DNA of 38,873 bases from Blastopirellula marina. GTDB lineage: Bacteria; Planctomycetota; Planctomycetia; Pirellulales; Thermoguttaceae. This document shows, piece after piece, positions 16,009-24,660 of this stretch (within the stretch, counting starts at the first letter, position 1; each line of letters begins with the position of its first letter). The notes beneath the pieces are model-generated. The model did not search any database and was not told where the DNA came from. It saw only the letters and a list, made by a program, of their open reading frames with translations. The stretch spans positions 4,914 to 43,786 of the forward strand of contig DYLS01000035.1 in the NCBI GenBank assembly GCA_020721965.1, given 5' to 3'. Position numbers and translations under genes: made by a program.

Positions 16009-18462
16009 TCAACGCCGCAACGACAATAATTCATCCAACATTTGCTGGGCAGTGGATATTACGCGAGTATTCCCCCGATACATCGATGAGGCCAAGATCA
16101 GGTCGATCAGGCTTGCACCGATGTCGGTGTTGGAGAGTTCCACGGCGCCAGCGACCAAAGTACCGATCCCCTGCTCTCCCGGATTGCCGATGACCGGCAG
16201 GCCCGAATTGACCCCTTCCGCGTAGAGGTTCTGCCCACGCTGCACCAGACCCGTGGGATTGGCAAACCGGGCCAAGACCATCTGTCCCAGATCCCGCGTC
16301 ACCCCGTTGGAGAACACGCCGCGAATCAGGCCGTCTTCGCCAATGATGAAGCTCGTCAACACGCCGGGCGCCGAGCCGTCTTGTCGGGACACCATCAACG
16401 TGCTGGAATCTGCCGCCAATCCGGAGATCTTGGAGAAATCCAACTGGAACTCCAGAGGAGACCGTGCCGACACGTGCCGCCGCTCAACCGAAATGCGGTT
16501 GTTCGTGGCCGATATGAAATTCCCCTCCCCGTCGAAAGAGATCAAACCCGTGCCGACCGAAATCTCGCTGCCGGAAATCGGATCGTTATCCGCCGAATCC
16601 GCAAACCACCGATAAACCGTGGAGGTGCTGTCCCGGCTCTCCAATACCGCAGTGAGCCGCACACGGAGGGGAATACCCAAGGAATCGTACACCAGGAAGT
16701 CAGTCACGGCGCTTTCGCCCACTGCCTCCTGAAGAGTCGTCCAGGGCATGTTGATGGTCGAGGTCGTACCATCGCTTTGCCGCAAAAGCATGCCAGACAA
16801 ACCGATATCAATCGCATTATCGATTCCGTTGTTTCCCGTCAGGATGATCCGGCCGTCCGTGCTCACCAGTCCACCGGGGCTCGTTGCAGGTGGCGCTGGC
16901 GGATCGGGAGGCGGCGACAAAGGAATGGGGTTCGAGGGGTCGTCCGTGGGCAACTGGATGCCCATCGCATCGACCATGAAATCAATCAGGTCTTGCACGG
17001 TCGACGTGGAGGAAATGACGAACTCCTTTCCCGACAAGGCACGGCCACCCTTGCGTCCCGTGAATTCCAGCACGCCCTCCTGAAACACCGGCTCATACGT
17101 TGATCCATCTCGCCGCAACACGTTCACGAGCAAGGTGGACGGGATGATCTTCGGTCCGTCCATGTCCAGAATTGGCTGCGACGTTAAATCGGCGTCGGAC
17201 AGATTGTCCACCAGGACCACATTCGGGTCCGTCACGCCGCTGATGGTCGTCACCAGGTGATACTCGGTGTCCAACGGATTGTAGCGATAGATGTAACGGT
17301 TATCCCAATCCACGGCGCTTCCCGTGGGCAGGTTGGTGAGCACGACGCGGCCATTGATCACGTTGATGGGATCGCTGACAGGGCTGGGACGGCTGATTCG
17401 CCCATCCTTTTCGAAGGCCACGTAATACGAATAGTTGCCGCTCAGCAGGGTCGTATCTAGCGCGGGGCCTAACGCGGCATCGGCCTTGGTATCGGTGTAA
17501 CTCGTCGTACCCATAGCGACCTCGTCCACATACTGGAAATCGCCGCCGCCTCCAGACACCCGACGATAGATTCGCACGTGGGAATACGTCCCCGGTGGCA
17601 CGCTCGGCAAGTTGTTGAGGACGACGGAGTCGTCGCCCGGCCCTACCGTCACCGTCCGCGTGCTGGAATAGACGCCCTCGCTGAATGCCGGGGGATCCGC
17701 TGGAGGAGGCGGCGAGTAGGCCGTGGTCGCGTACACAAGACGGTACTCGTAAGTCGTGCCGGCCACCAATCCGCCGCCGCTGACGGTGCTATTCAGCAGC
17801 ATCCCGCCGACGCTCGGCTCGCTGGCGTATCCGACACTGGCTTTCGTGGCCGGGCGAGTGTACCGCCCATCGCCCAGCACACCCGTCTGAATGCGAGCGG
17901 CCGTCGTCGCCAAATCCCCCGTCGGAGACAGCGTACCCTCCAGATAGACGTTCTCCGTCGCCTTGGCCACCGCTTCGGACCCCAGCGGGATCGTGATCGA
18001 TGACAGCTCGGTTCGTTGCACTTCGAAGTTATCGTCGATCCCGTAACCCAGCACCCGGTTTCCCGTAACCGTTACCATCTCGTTGGCGGAATTGAGCTTG
18101 AAGATGCCGTTGCGGGTATAGAGCCGCTCGTTTTGTTGACCTTCCACGATGAAAAAACCGTCGCCTTGAATCGCCATGTCGGTTGGATTGGAACTGATTT
18201 CAATCGTGCCCTGGTTGAAATTGGGTGTGATGTCGGCGACCATCGTGCCCAAGCCGATTTGCCTGGGATTGGTGCCGCCCGTGTCATCCGTGGGCATGGC
18301 GCCCAAGGCCAGGGTCTGCAAAAACTGCGTGGCAAAGGCCACGTTGGAGGCCTTGAACCCGACGGTGTTCGAGTTGGCCAAGTTGTTGCCCACCACGTCG
18401 ATCGTGGTTTCCGAAGCCGTCAAGCCGGTCAGGGCCGTGGTTAAAGCCGATGCCAAACCCAT
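16009..18462 (-). CDS. flgE: Flagellar hook protein FlgE with tandem Fn3-like insert
   Basis: FlgE polymerises into the hook. The N terminus (ASALTTALTGL, then VVGNNLANSNTVGFKAS) and C terminus (VELSNTDIGASLIDLILAS and STAQQMLDELLSL) are the standard D0 coiled-coil parts of rod/hook proteins. At 817 residues it is about twice the enterobacterial length. Much of the excess is at residues 232-432, where two related beta-rich blocks follow one another: YEYRLVY...RIYRR...YVDEV...SYTD (232-335) and YSYYVAF...RYIYRYN...LVTTI...VLVDNLSDADL (340-432), resembling fibronectin type III repeats. A Pro-rich linker lies at about 515-535. The SD GGAGG precedes ATG 18462. It would form an enlarged, outward-facing hook domain. 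Confidence 0.94.
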   Translation of the reverse strand: MGLASALTTALTGLTASETTIDVVGNNLANSNTVGFKASNVAFATQFLQTLALGAMPTDDTGGTNPRQIGLGTMVADITPNFNQGTIEISSNPTDMAIQGDGFFIVEGQQNERLYTRNGIFKLNSANEMVTVTGNRVLGYGIDDNFEVQRTELSSITIPLGSEAVAKATENVYLEGTLSPTGDLATTAARIQTGVLGDGRYTRPATKASVGYASEPSVGGMLLNSTVSGGGLVAGTTYEYRLVYATTAYSPPPPADPPAFSEGVYSSTRTVTVGPGDDSVVLNNLPSVPPGTYSHVRIYRRVSGGGGDFQYVDEVAMGTTSYTDTKADAALGPALDTTLLSGNYSYYVAFEKDGRISRPSPVSDPINVINGRVVLTNLPTGSAVDWDNRYIYRYNPLDTEYHLVTTISGVTDPNVVLVDNLSDADLTSQPILDMDGPKIIPSTLLVNVLRRDGSTYEPVFQEGVLEFTGRKGGRALSGKEFVISSTSTVQDLIDFMVDAMGIQLPTDDPSNPIPLSPPPDPPAPPATSPGGLVSTDGRIILTGNNGIDNAIDIGLSGMLLRQSDGTTSTINMPWTTLQEAVGESAVTDFLVYDSLGIPLRVRLTAVLESRDSTSTVYRWFADSADNDPISGSEISVGTGLISFDGEGNFISATNNRISVERRHVSARSPLEFQLDFSKISGLAADSSTLMVSRQDGSAPGVLTSFIIGEDGLIRGVFSNGVTRDLGQMVLARFANPTGLVQRGQNLYAEGVNSGLPVIGNPGEQGIGTLVAGAVELSNTDIGASLIDLILASSMYRGNTRVISTAQQMLDELLSLRR

Positions 18463-18526
18463 CTTCGTTCCTCCGTCCTCGTTGAAATCTTTCCCCCCTC
18501 ATCGCCACCACCGACGCCGGGAGATT

Positions 18527-18544
18527 CCAGCGATCGGGATGCCA
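18527..18544 (-). promoter_or_regulatory. Possible sigma-54 promoter upstream of flgE
   Basis: The minus strand reads TGGCATCCCGATCGCT, with TGGCA at the -24 half and correct GG-N10-GC spacing; the -12 half (TCGCT) is imperfect. It lies about 65-80 bp upstream of the flgE ATG in the 203-bp flgD-flgE spacer. Hook genes are common sigma-54 targets and the window codes a sigma-54 activator, which makes it plausible. Confidence 0.35.
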
Positions 18545-18665
18545 ACGGCGGTCTCACAATTTGTCCTCGCGACGCGGTCTCGTTCGTTCCTTCCGACACC
18601 GCCTGGGCGTGTCACCAATTCAGAGCCCTGACGTCTCTCCGCGTCTTCCACGGACGTCGCTTGCT

Positions 18666-19115
18666 CTACATGCCGAATAACTCCGCCAGCGAGGCTTCCG
18701 CCTGTCCCGCGAGCACCTCGCTTACATTCTTGGCCGGGACCTTGACATCACCCACATGCAAATAGACATCCGTTTTGTCCACACTGACCCGATCCACCTT
18801 GCCCTCCACGGCATCGCCGCTTTCCGTCAGCCCACGGATCGACTTGTTGATCAGCCCCGCCGCTAACGTCAGATTTTGCGAACGCCCCAGGTTTTCCAGG
18901 GTAGAAACCAATCGCAAGTTGGACTCGATCTCCCGAATCTGGCTGACCTGCTGTAACAACTGCGCGTTGTCCATGGGGTTCAGCGGGTCCTGGTTCTGAA
19001 GCTCCGCGATCATCATCGACAAAAACGAGTTCAGATCGAGATTGCGGAAGGCGTCGTTCCCGTTGGGGTTCTGGGCGCCCACCTGCCCTCTGATATTCAC
19101 AGCCGATGTTTGCAT
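18666..19115 (-). CDS. flgD: Short flagellar hook-assembly (hook cap) protein FlgD
   Basis: FlgD caps the growing hook and directs FlgE polymerisation. The N-terminal signature is clear: FLSMMIAELQNQDPLNPMDN (residues 31-50) followed by a helical QLLQQVSQIREIESN region and LAAGLINKSI. At 149 residues it is short compared with ~230 in enterobacteria; the C-terminal part has only one small beta section (VEGKVDRVSVDKTDVYLHVG) and lacks the Fn3/Ig-like cap domain. ATG 19115 has GAGGG 9 bp upstream. It lies between fliK and flgE, the usual order; the spacer to fliK is filled by a 20-bp tandem array. Confidence 0.93.
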   Translation of the reverse strand: MQTSAVNIRGQVGAQNPNGNDAFRNLDLNSFLSMMIAELQNQDPLNPMDNAQLLQQVSQIREIESNLRLVSTLENLGRSQNLTLAAGLINKSIRGLTESGDAVEGKVDRVSVDKTDVYLHVGDVKVPAKNVSEVLAGQAEASLAELFGM

Positions 19116-19140
19116 GTTTGCGACCCTCGCTGCTATTTTA

Positions 19141-19400
19141 TTCTATTTGATACAAGTCATTTTTATCTGACTAGATTATTATTTATAGTTCATTCTATTT
19201 CGATATTGTTTATTTTTATTCGATTCTATTCGCTTTGAGTCCGAGTTACGCCACGGTATTCCAGGTTAGACTACGGTACTCCAAAATAGACCACGGTATT
19301 CCGATCTACACCATAATATTTCGTGCTACACCATAATATTTCGTGCTACACCGTAATATTTCGTGCTACACCACAGCATTTTGAACTACACCTTAGCGGC
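19141..19400. repeat. Degenerate 20-bp tandem array between fliK and flgD
   Basis: Units of exactly 20 bp are clear from 19241 to 19400 (eight units, for example 19321: TCGTGCTACACCATAATATT); two neighbours, 19321-19340 and 19341-19360, differ by a single base. More degenerate AT-rich units continue in phase back to about 19141. The array fills almost the whole fliK-flgD spacer. Its left part (19130-19240) is strikingly AT-rich for this window and lies directly upstream of flgD, so it could also act as a promoter or UP-like region. Confidence 0.85.
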
Positions 19401-19424
19401 GGCTTATCCCACACTAAAGTCCGA

Positions 19425-21128
19425 TCACACAATCACGTCGATGCCACTGGAGGTTCGGATTCCCACCGCCAGTCCCTCCGTGTGCCCGGAGGGCGCCGCA
19501 ACATGCGTCCGGCGTCGCGCCACGGGGTCCTGTTGCTGGCGTCGTCCCTGGTCATCGGCGGGCGGTTGGAATGCTTGCTGCGAGCCGTCCCGGCCATCCT
19601 GATTCATCAAGTCCAGTTCGAATCGCTCTACCCGGATTCCGTGTTCTGCCAATCGCTGCCGCAAGACCGGCAAGTGTTCGGCTAACAGTTCCCGAGCGGT
19701 CGCCGATTCAGCCTCCATTCGCGCGGACATCACGTTGTCCACCACCCTTAAATCCACCCGAAGCGACCCCAACTCCGGGGGATGCAACCGTAGCCGCACG
19801 TGTCCCCCCCGCTCATGGGCTGCTCGAAAGGCCTGCGTCACACGTTGCATGAATCGTGCGCGATCCACGGCCCCGTTATTCCCTGGCAAGGCCTGTTGCG
19901 AATCATTGGATGCCGCGGCTTGAGTTGTGGACCGCAACGCCTCAGCCCTTGTTTGCGAGTTCGCCGGTCCGACGTTTTCCACCGTATTCTTGGGCTCTCC
20001 GGCGTCCGGCGACGAATCGGATGATCCGCCCGTGGGAAGATTTACGACAGGGGGTGCCGCGTTTTCGGTGGCGGCCCGCCCAACGTTCGGCGCGACACTC
20101 GGCCCGTCGCCGATTCCTTGCCTGGCCGCAACCTGGGACTCGATGACCGTCTGGCTGCTATCCCCTTTATTCAGCCCTGGTAGCGTGTCCTTTTGCCTGC
20201 GGCGTGTGTCCCTCGCTCGGCCACGTTCCGCGGCACCCAACTGGGGAGCCGAGTGATCCTCATTCCCCGCGCGGCTTGATAAAGCGTTTTCCTCTCCGGC
20301 AAGGCCGGCCGTGACAGTCGATGACGCCTGCTCCCCGTTCGCCTGCGGCGCGGCAGCACCGTTCTTGGCGAGACTCTCCTTGTCTGCTGAGCTAATCTCC
20401 TTCGCCGCCTGGCCCTGCCTGCGTTCGCCTTTCTGATTTCCCCCCTGCGGCCCTTCCGTTGGACCACTCGCTATCTGTTCTGAAGCTGCATTGGGCACGC
20501 CTGATCGCCCGTCACCTTTAGCTTCCAGTTTGAGAACGCCCCCTTCCGCGGCTTCCGCTGCACCTCCAGTCGGCGTCGCATCCGCCCCTCCCTTGCCCGA
20601 CTCCTGGTCTCCTCCAGCGGACCGCCGCAGACTATTTTTCCCTTTCGCGCGCTTTTCGGCCTCCACGGCCCCCGGGCCAAGCTCCCCCGATGGCGGGTCC
20701 TTCGTAGTGTCCCCGGCCTCTGCTTGCCCTTCTTCGCCTTTCTCTGTCTCGGTTGGCTCTTTCGATCCTTCCCTGGCTTGCGCATCACCCGTCATTTCTT
20801 GGGAGCCAGCCGCCGCCTTTCGCGTCTCTTCGCTCGCGTCTTTGGAACGATCATCTTCTTCGTGGGCCGAATCCTCCTCTACATCGTCCACCGGTTCGCC
20901 GTCGTCATGCGTCGGCGACGCAGCCGCATCCATGCCGCGCGACTCGGCTTGTGAAGAGCGATCCTCCGCGCGGTCCACTTCAGGCGTCCGGGAATGAACG
21001 TCGACCTGCGTTCGCAAAAGTTCAGCAAAGGCGGAATCCTGGCCAAAAGGTCGTGCAACCCGATCCGCAAACGCGATGCGTAAGCGTTCTGGCCCAAATT
21101 CGCCGTGTTTTATCGCCGCATCCGCCAT
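19425..21128 (-). CDS. fliK: Flagellar hook-length control protein FliK
   Basis: FliK is a secreted ruler that stops hook growth and triggers the FlhB specificity switch. The 567-residue protein has a long, low-complexity N-terminal part rich in Glu, Ala, Gly, Ser and Gln with no predicted fold, typical of FliK rulers, then a C-terminal Flg_hook domain around 425-515 with RLRLHPPELGSLRVDLRV (the LxPxxLGxxxV signature), ESATARELLAEHLPVLRQ and GIRVERFELDL. A Gln/Arg-rich tail follows. GGGGAG lies 8 bp before ATG 21128. It is 19 bp after the MotE/YlxF-like gene. The longer than usual ruler region fits with a modified hook. Confidence 0.9.
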   Translation of the reverse strand: MADAAIKHGEFGPERLRIAFADRVARPFGQDSAFAELLRTQVDVHSRTPEVDRAEDRSSQAESRGMDAAASPTHDDGEPVDDVEEDSAHEEDDRSKDASEETRKAAAGSQEMTGDAQAREGSKEPTETEKGEEGQAEAGDTTKDPPSGELGPGAVEAEKRAKGKNSLRRSAGGDQESGKGGADATPTGGAAEAAEGGVLKLEAKGDGRSGVPNAASEQIASGPTEGPQGGNQKGERRQGQAAKEISSADKESLAKNGAAAPQANGEQASSTVTAGLAGEENALSSRAGNEDHSAPQLGAAERGRARDTRRRQKDTLPGLNKGDSSQTVIESQVAARQGIGDGPSVAPNVGRAATENAAPPVVNLPTGGSSDSSPDAGEPKNTVENVGPANSQTRAEALRSTTQAAASNDSQQALPGNNGAVDRARFMQRVTQAFRAAHERGGHVRLRLHPPELGSLRVDLRVVDNVMSARMEAESATARELLAEHLPVLRQRLAEHGIRVERFELDLMNQDGRDGSQQAFQPPADDQGRRQQQDPVARRRTHVAAPSGHTEGLAVGIRTSSGIDVIV

Positions 21129-21147
21129 GCGTTCACTCCCCTGATCA

Positions 21148-21816
21148 TCACGGGCCGGTCGTCGCGTTTGCTCCCGCGATCTCCGCCATTGCTCCTCCTT
21201 CGCGTAACGAGCGAAGGATGTCCGCCAGCTCGTTGATCTCTTCCGGGGTTCGAAACTCCGCGATGATCTTGCTGCGTTTGGAATCGTTCATTTCCGCGAG
21301 CAGCGTCACCACTTCCTGTTTCTCACCCTTCTTGAGCATGTCTGAAATCAGTAACTTGGCTTGACTGGGCTTAACGCTTTCCAAGGTCCGCCGCACTGTC
21401 TCCCGGCCTGCCGTCACAGACTGATCCTCTAGCTCCTTGAGTTTCTCTTGAAAAGTCTGCTCCCGATTAGCCAGCAGTTTTTGCTTTTCCTCGAGCTGCG
21501 TCTGTTCCACTCGCACTTGATCCTGGAGGTTTTGCAAGGCCAGCGATTTCAACTCCAGATCGCGATATGCCAAAGCCCGTCGCTGTAGAATCGCATCGTA
21601 GGACGGTTCCTCGGCCGCCTCCTCGGATTCCGGTAAGGTCACGTTTTCCGCCGCGGGGAGCGGTCTTCCCCGAATGACGTCCAAGGCAAGGCTGAGGCGT
21701 TGGGGTGTCACCTTCCAGGCCAGCCATACATGAGCGACGACGATGATCGTGCCCAGTGCCAAGGCGGCCAGGAAATACACCATCAGCGATGCGATAGATT
21801 CCAACAAACGCATCAC
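21148..21816 (-). CDS. MotE/YlxF-like membrane protein (MgtE N-terminal-like domain)
   Basis: This 222-residue protein has one N-terminal membrane helix (about 8-32, ASLMVYFLAALALGTIIVV), a coiled coil (about 85-135, LALQNLQDQVRVEQTQLEEK and following) and a C-terminal MgtE-N-like helical domain (KPSQAKLLISDMLKKGEK and VVTLLAEMNDSKRSKIIAEF). Proteins of this plan are coded between fliJ and fliK in many flagellar operons (YlxF in Bacillus; MotE in rhizobia) and are thought to act as chaperones or motor accessory factors. It overlaps fliJ: the fliJ TGA lies within GTGATG, so the start is GTG 21816 or ATG 21813 and translation is probably coupled. Confidence 0.85.
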   Translation of the reverse strand: MMRLLESIASLMVYFLAALALGTIIVVAHVWLAWKVTPQRLSLALDVIRGRPLPAAENVTLPESEEAAEEPSYDAILQRRALAYRDLELKSLALQNLQDQVRVEQTQLEEKQKLLANREQTFQEKLKELEDQSVTAGRETVRRTLESVKPSQAKLLISDMLKKGEKQEVVTLLAEMNDSKRSKIIAEFRTPEEINELADILRSLREGGAMAEIAGANATTGP

Positions 21817-22265
21817 GAATCGACCTCGCTCTGAACAGTCCTAGCTCCCACCTCGTCCAAGACCTTGGTTTCCGCTCGTTTCTCCTCCTGGCGAAATTCC
21901 TCGAGTTGCTTTTCGCGAAGCATTTCCAGCACGCGAACCTGCCGGTCGGCCTCCATCAATCGCTCGCGACGGCGTGCCATTTCCTCGTCAACCTGAACCA
22001 TCTGTTGCGCAAGAAACTCCCGCTGGGCTGCCACCATCATCTGATAGCGGCGCAGAGCCAGCATCAGGTCGACCTGCACCTCCCCTGCCTGGGAACAATC
22101 CCGGAGCCGTTCGTTCAGTGCCTGCCACTCCGCCGCCACTTGCTGCTGGTGATCTTCCAGGATTTGCCGGGCTTGGATGGATTGCGCTAACTCCCTCCGC
22201 CGCTCATCGCGTTCTTTTTCTCGCAACCGCAGGATCGTTTGTAGCCGAAACCGAAATGCCGCCAT
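21813..22265 (-). CDS. fliJ: Flagellar export chaperone FliJ
   Basis: FliJ is a small antiparallel coiled coil that fits into the FliI hexamer and links it to FlhA. The 150-residue product is helical and highly charged throughout, with the family N terminus FRFRLQTILRLREKERDERR and heptad-like regions at 10-60 and 75-135. The sequence itself is not very conserved in the family; size, coiled-coil nature, and place right after fliI make the call. Its end overlaps the next gene. It starts 44 bp after the fliI stop. Confidence 0.9.
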   Translation of the reverse strand: MAAFRFRLQTILRLREKERDERRRELAQSIQARQILEDHQQQVAAEWQALNERLRDCSQAGEVQVDLMLALRRYQMMVAAQREFLAQQMVQVDEEMARRRERLMEADRQVRVLEMLREKQLEEFRQEEKRAETKVLDEVGARTVQSEVDS

Positions 22266-22309
22266 GTGTCATTCCCATCCGCCGCTTTGTCGGCCACAGC
22301 GGAAGCCTG

Positions 22310-23728
22310 TCATCGCCCGGAGAGGCGTGTGTTGTTTGCCATGTTGTTTGCCGCGGGAGGTCCGGATCGGGCAAGGGCCTTCCCCTGTCCCTGCGATTCT
22401 GGCGATGGCGATGCCGTTGGCGAAGTCCCTGCGATGTGCTCTACCAGATTCCGAAGCCCCGCCAGAGTCCTCGAAAACTCCGCGTGTTCGCTCATGTCCT
22501 GCCGCAGGAACTGATCCGTTTCCTGTCGGAGGTTCATGGCCGCGTCGACCAAGAGATTGCTGCCGCGGTGGTACGCACCGATGGAAATCAGATCCTCGTG
22601 ATCGCGATAGGCTGCCAAGAGTTCGCGCAACCGCAGCGCCGCCTGATTGTGTTCCCGGGAGACGATATCCGGCATCAACCGGCTCAAACTCGCCGTCACA
22701 TCCACGGCTGGGAAATGGCCTTTTCCGGCCAATTTTCTGGAAAGCCAAATATGCCCGTCCAACAGGCCGCGGACCGCATCGGCGACAGGCTCGTTGGGGT
22801 CGTCGCCCTCCACCAACACGGTGTAAAAGCCGGTGATCGCGCCCGCGGAGCTGCGCCCCGCCCGCTCCACCAATCGCGGCAACAAGGCAAAGACGCTGGG
22901 GGTGTAGCCTTTCGTCGTGGGCGGTTCGCCGGCCGCCAGGCCGATTTCTCGCTGGGCCAGGGCAAAGCGCGTCAATGAATCCATGAGGAGCAGGACATCC
23001 TTGCCCTGGTCACGAAAATACTCGGCGACGGCCGCGGCTGCCATGGCCGCCTGTACCCGCAATACCGCCGGCTCGTTGCTGGTAGCCACCACGACCACGC
23101 TTTTGGCCAATCCTTGCGGACCCAGGTCTCGTTCTAGGAAGTCGTTGACTTCTCGGCCACGTTCCCCGATCAAGGCAATGACGTTGACATCGGCGGCCGT
23201 GTACTTGGCCAGCATTCCCAAGAGCACGCTCTTGCCAACGCCAGCGGCTGAAAAGATTCCGAGCCGCTGCCCCTTGCCGCATGTCAGCAAGCCGTCAATC
23301 ACACGGACTCCCGTGGGCAGGGGTTCATCGATGCGTGGTCGGCTACAAGGGTGTGGAGGTGCGGCGTCGTAGTACACACGATCCGTGAGGAGGGGCTGCG
23401 GTTTGCCGTCAACGGCAAGGCCTTCGGCATTGACCACACGCCCCAACAGGCCGGGACCGACGCGCAGCCAACGGACGGTCCGTGCCAGCCGCACCAAGTT
23501 GCCCCGACGCACACCCAGCCGGTCGCCATAGGGAAAGAGCAGCGTCAAATCGTTCTTGAAGCCCACCACCTCAGCCCGGAGAGGAGCCGATCCTTGGCGT
23601 TCGATCTCGGCCACGGCTCCCACCGGTGCGGGAAAGCCGGCCGCCGCCACCGTAATCCCGACGGTCTGGACGACGGTCCCCCGCATCTCGGCAGGCATGA
23701 TCGGTTGCAATTGCTCCATCCAATCCAT
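22310..23728 (-). CDS. fliI: Flagellar export ATPase FliI
   Basis: FliI is the hexameric F1-beta-like ATPase that energises and unfolds export substrates. The 472-residue protein has an N-terminal beta-barrel domain (1-95), the Walker A motif GIFSAAGVGKS (157-167), the Walker B segment VLLLMDSLTRFA, and family blocks LIGERGREVNDFLERDLG and KGYTPSVFALLPRLVERAGR. The C-terminal domain is complete, ending with a Ser/Gln/Ala-rich tail. Upstream GGGAAAAG supports ATG 23728. It lies between fliH and fliJ. Confidence 0.97.
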   Translation of the reverse strand: MDWMEQLQPIMPAEMRGTVVQTVGITVAAAGFPAPVGAVAEIERQGSAPLRAEVVGFKNDLTLLFPYGDRLGVRRGNLVRLARTVRWLRVGPGLLGRVVNAEGLAVDGKPQPLLTDRVYYDAAPPHPCSRPRIDEPLPTGVRVIDGLLTCGKGQRLGIFSAAGVGKSVLLGMLAKYTAADVNVIALIGERGREVNDFLERDLGPQGLAKSVVVVATSNEPAVLRVQAAMAAAAVAEYFRDQGKDVLLLMDSLTRFALAQREIGLAAGEPPTTKGYTPSVFALLPRLVERAGRSSAGAITGFYTVLVEGDDPNEPVADAVRGLLDGHIWLSRKLAGKGHFPAVDVTASLSRLMPDIVSREHNQAALRLRELLAAYRDHEDLISIGAYHRGSNLLVDAAMNLRQETDQFLRQDMSEHAEFSRTLAGLRNLVEHIAGTSPTASPSPESQGQGKALARSGPPAANNMANNTRLSGR

Positions 23729-23831
23729 GACGTCTTTTCCCGCTCCCAGCGAGCACTTTACCGCCCAATGAGATCGCAGTCTCTCTTCGTTTCCCGGATC
23801 ATCGTGATTTCCAGCATGGCGGTCGATCCGA

Positions 23832-24491
23832 TCAGGACGCTGTCAATTCCTCCTCGATCCTGGCCAGTTGCTGTTCGAATTGCTGATCGATCGCGCAAAA
23901 CTCCGTCTCCACCCGACACCCACCGCGCGTGATGGCGGCGTCGGCGATGATCTCCGCCTCTCCTACCGGAGCCAATTCCTTCAATAACGTCTCGACCCGT
24001 GGCAACAGCGCGGCGTGATCCAGGGGGTTCAATCGGAGCCTCAGATGCGGGGTTCCGGCTGCCATCTCCAAGGCTTCCCGAATCAAAGGCCAGCCCACTT
24101 GGGGGTCGCGTTCCACTTGTCCTCGCACCAGCTTGGCGGCGATGGCCCCGGCCAGTCGCACGGCAGATTTCTCCCACTGAGCGAGGAACGTCTGCTTCGC
24201 CTCTTGAATCTGCTGCACGGCGCTATTCAGCGCCGGCAAAAGGGTTGCTAGCTTTCGTTCCAGGTCCGCTGCGGCGATCTTTTCCAATTCATACCTGGCC
24301 GCCAAGCGTCCCTCTTCTTCCGCGCGCTTTCGTATTTTGGCCGCCTCGCGGTGCGCCGCCGCAATGATCTTGCTCGCTTCTCCGCGGATGGCTTCCAGGT
24401 ATTTCTGTGCCCGGGCCGTAAGGTCCTCGAAGTTAAACGGCACGGTCTCGCGTGCTGTTGAGGAATCGCCCGACTTGATCACCGTCGCCAT
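23832..24491 (-). CDS. fliH: Flagellar export ATPase regulator FliH
   Basis: FliH is a dimeric stalk protein that holds FliI and connects it to the C-ring through FliN. The 219-residue product has a short disordered N terminus, a long alpha-helical region (about 20-110) with regular Ala/Glu/Lys spacing (KYLEAIRGEASKIIAAAHRE, AAKIRKRAEEEGRLAARYEL), and the FliH/VATP-E-like C-terminal domain with ADAAITRGGCRVETEFCAID. ATG 24491 has a GGTGG 6 bp upstream and is preferred to the in-frame GTG 24500. It sits between fliG and fliI, with a family-2 short element just upstream. Confidence 0.91.
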   Translation of the reverse strand: MATVIKSGDSSTARETVPFNFEDLTARAQKYLEAIRGEASKIIAAAHREAAKIRKRAEEEGRLAARYELEKIAAADLERKLATLLPALNSAVQQIQEAKQTFLAQWEKSAVRLAGAIAAKLVRGQVERDPQVGWPLIREALEMAAGTPHLRLRLNPLDHAALLPRVETLLKELAPVGEAEIIADAAITRGGCRVETEFCAIDQQFEQQLARIEEELTAS

Positions 24492-24520
24492 GACATCCAC
24501 CGCTCACGAGGCGATTTTCC

Positions 24521-24635
24521 GTACTACAGCGCAAAGTCCGCCTGATTGCATGAGGTGCCCAGCCTAGGTTGCGCGGCGTTATCTGTCATCACACAAGATG
24601 TCGAACCGAGCCCACAACCTGCGCTGCCGTATCAG
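24521..24635. mobile_element. Short TIR element family 2, copy B (MITE-like)
   Basis: About 115 bp filling most of the fliG-fliH spacer. It shares GCGCAAAGTCCGCCTGATTG with copy C at 30961 and GCATGAGGTGCCCAG with copy A at 8381, plus ACAAGATGT and CAACCTGCGC near the right end. The left end GTACTACAGCGCA and the reverse complement of the right end CTGATACGGCAGCGCA form an imperfect terminal inverted repeat. It would lie in the leader of fliH in an operon transcript. Confidence 0.72.
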
Positions 24636-24660
24636 GTGAATCGTTCGTTTCACGAAACGT

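Noticed and set aside
20171-20997. Long ORFs on both strands inside fliK
   Set aside because: They are shadows caused by the high GC of the low-complexity fliK region; composition follows the fliK frame.
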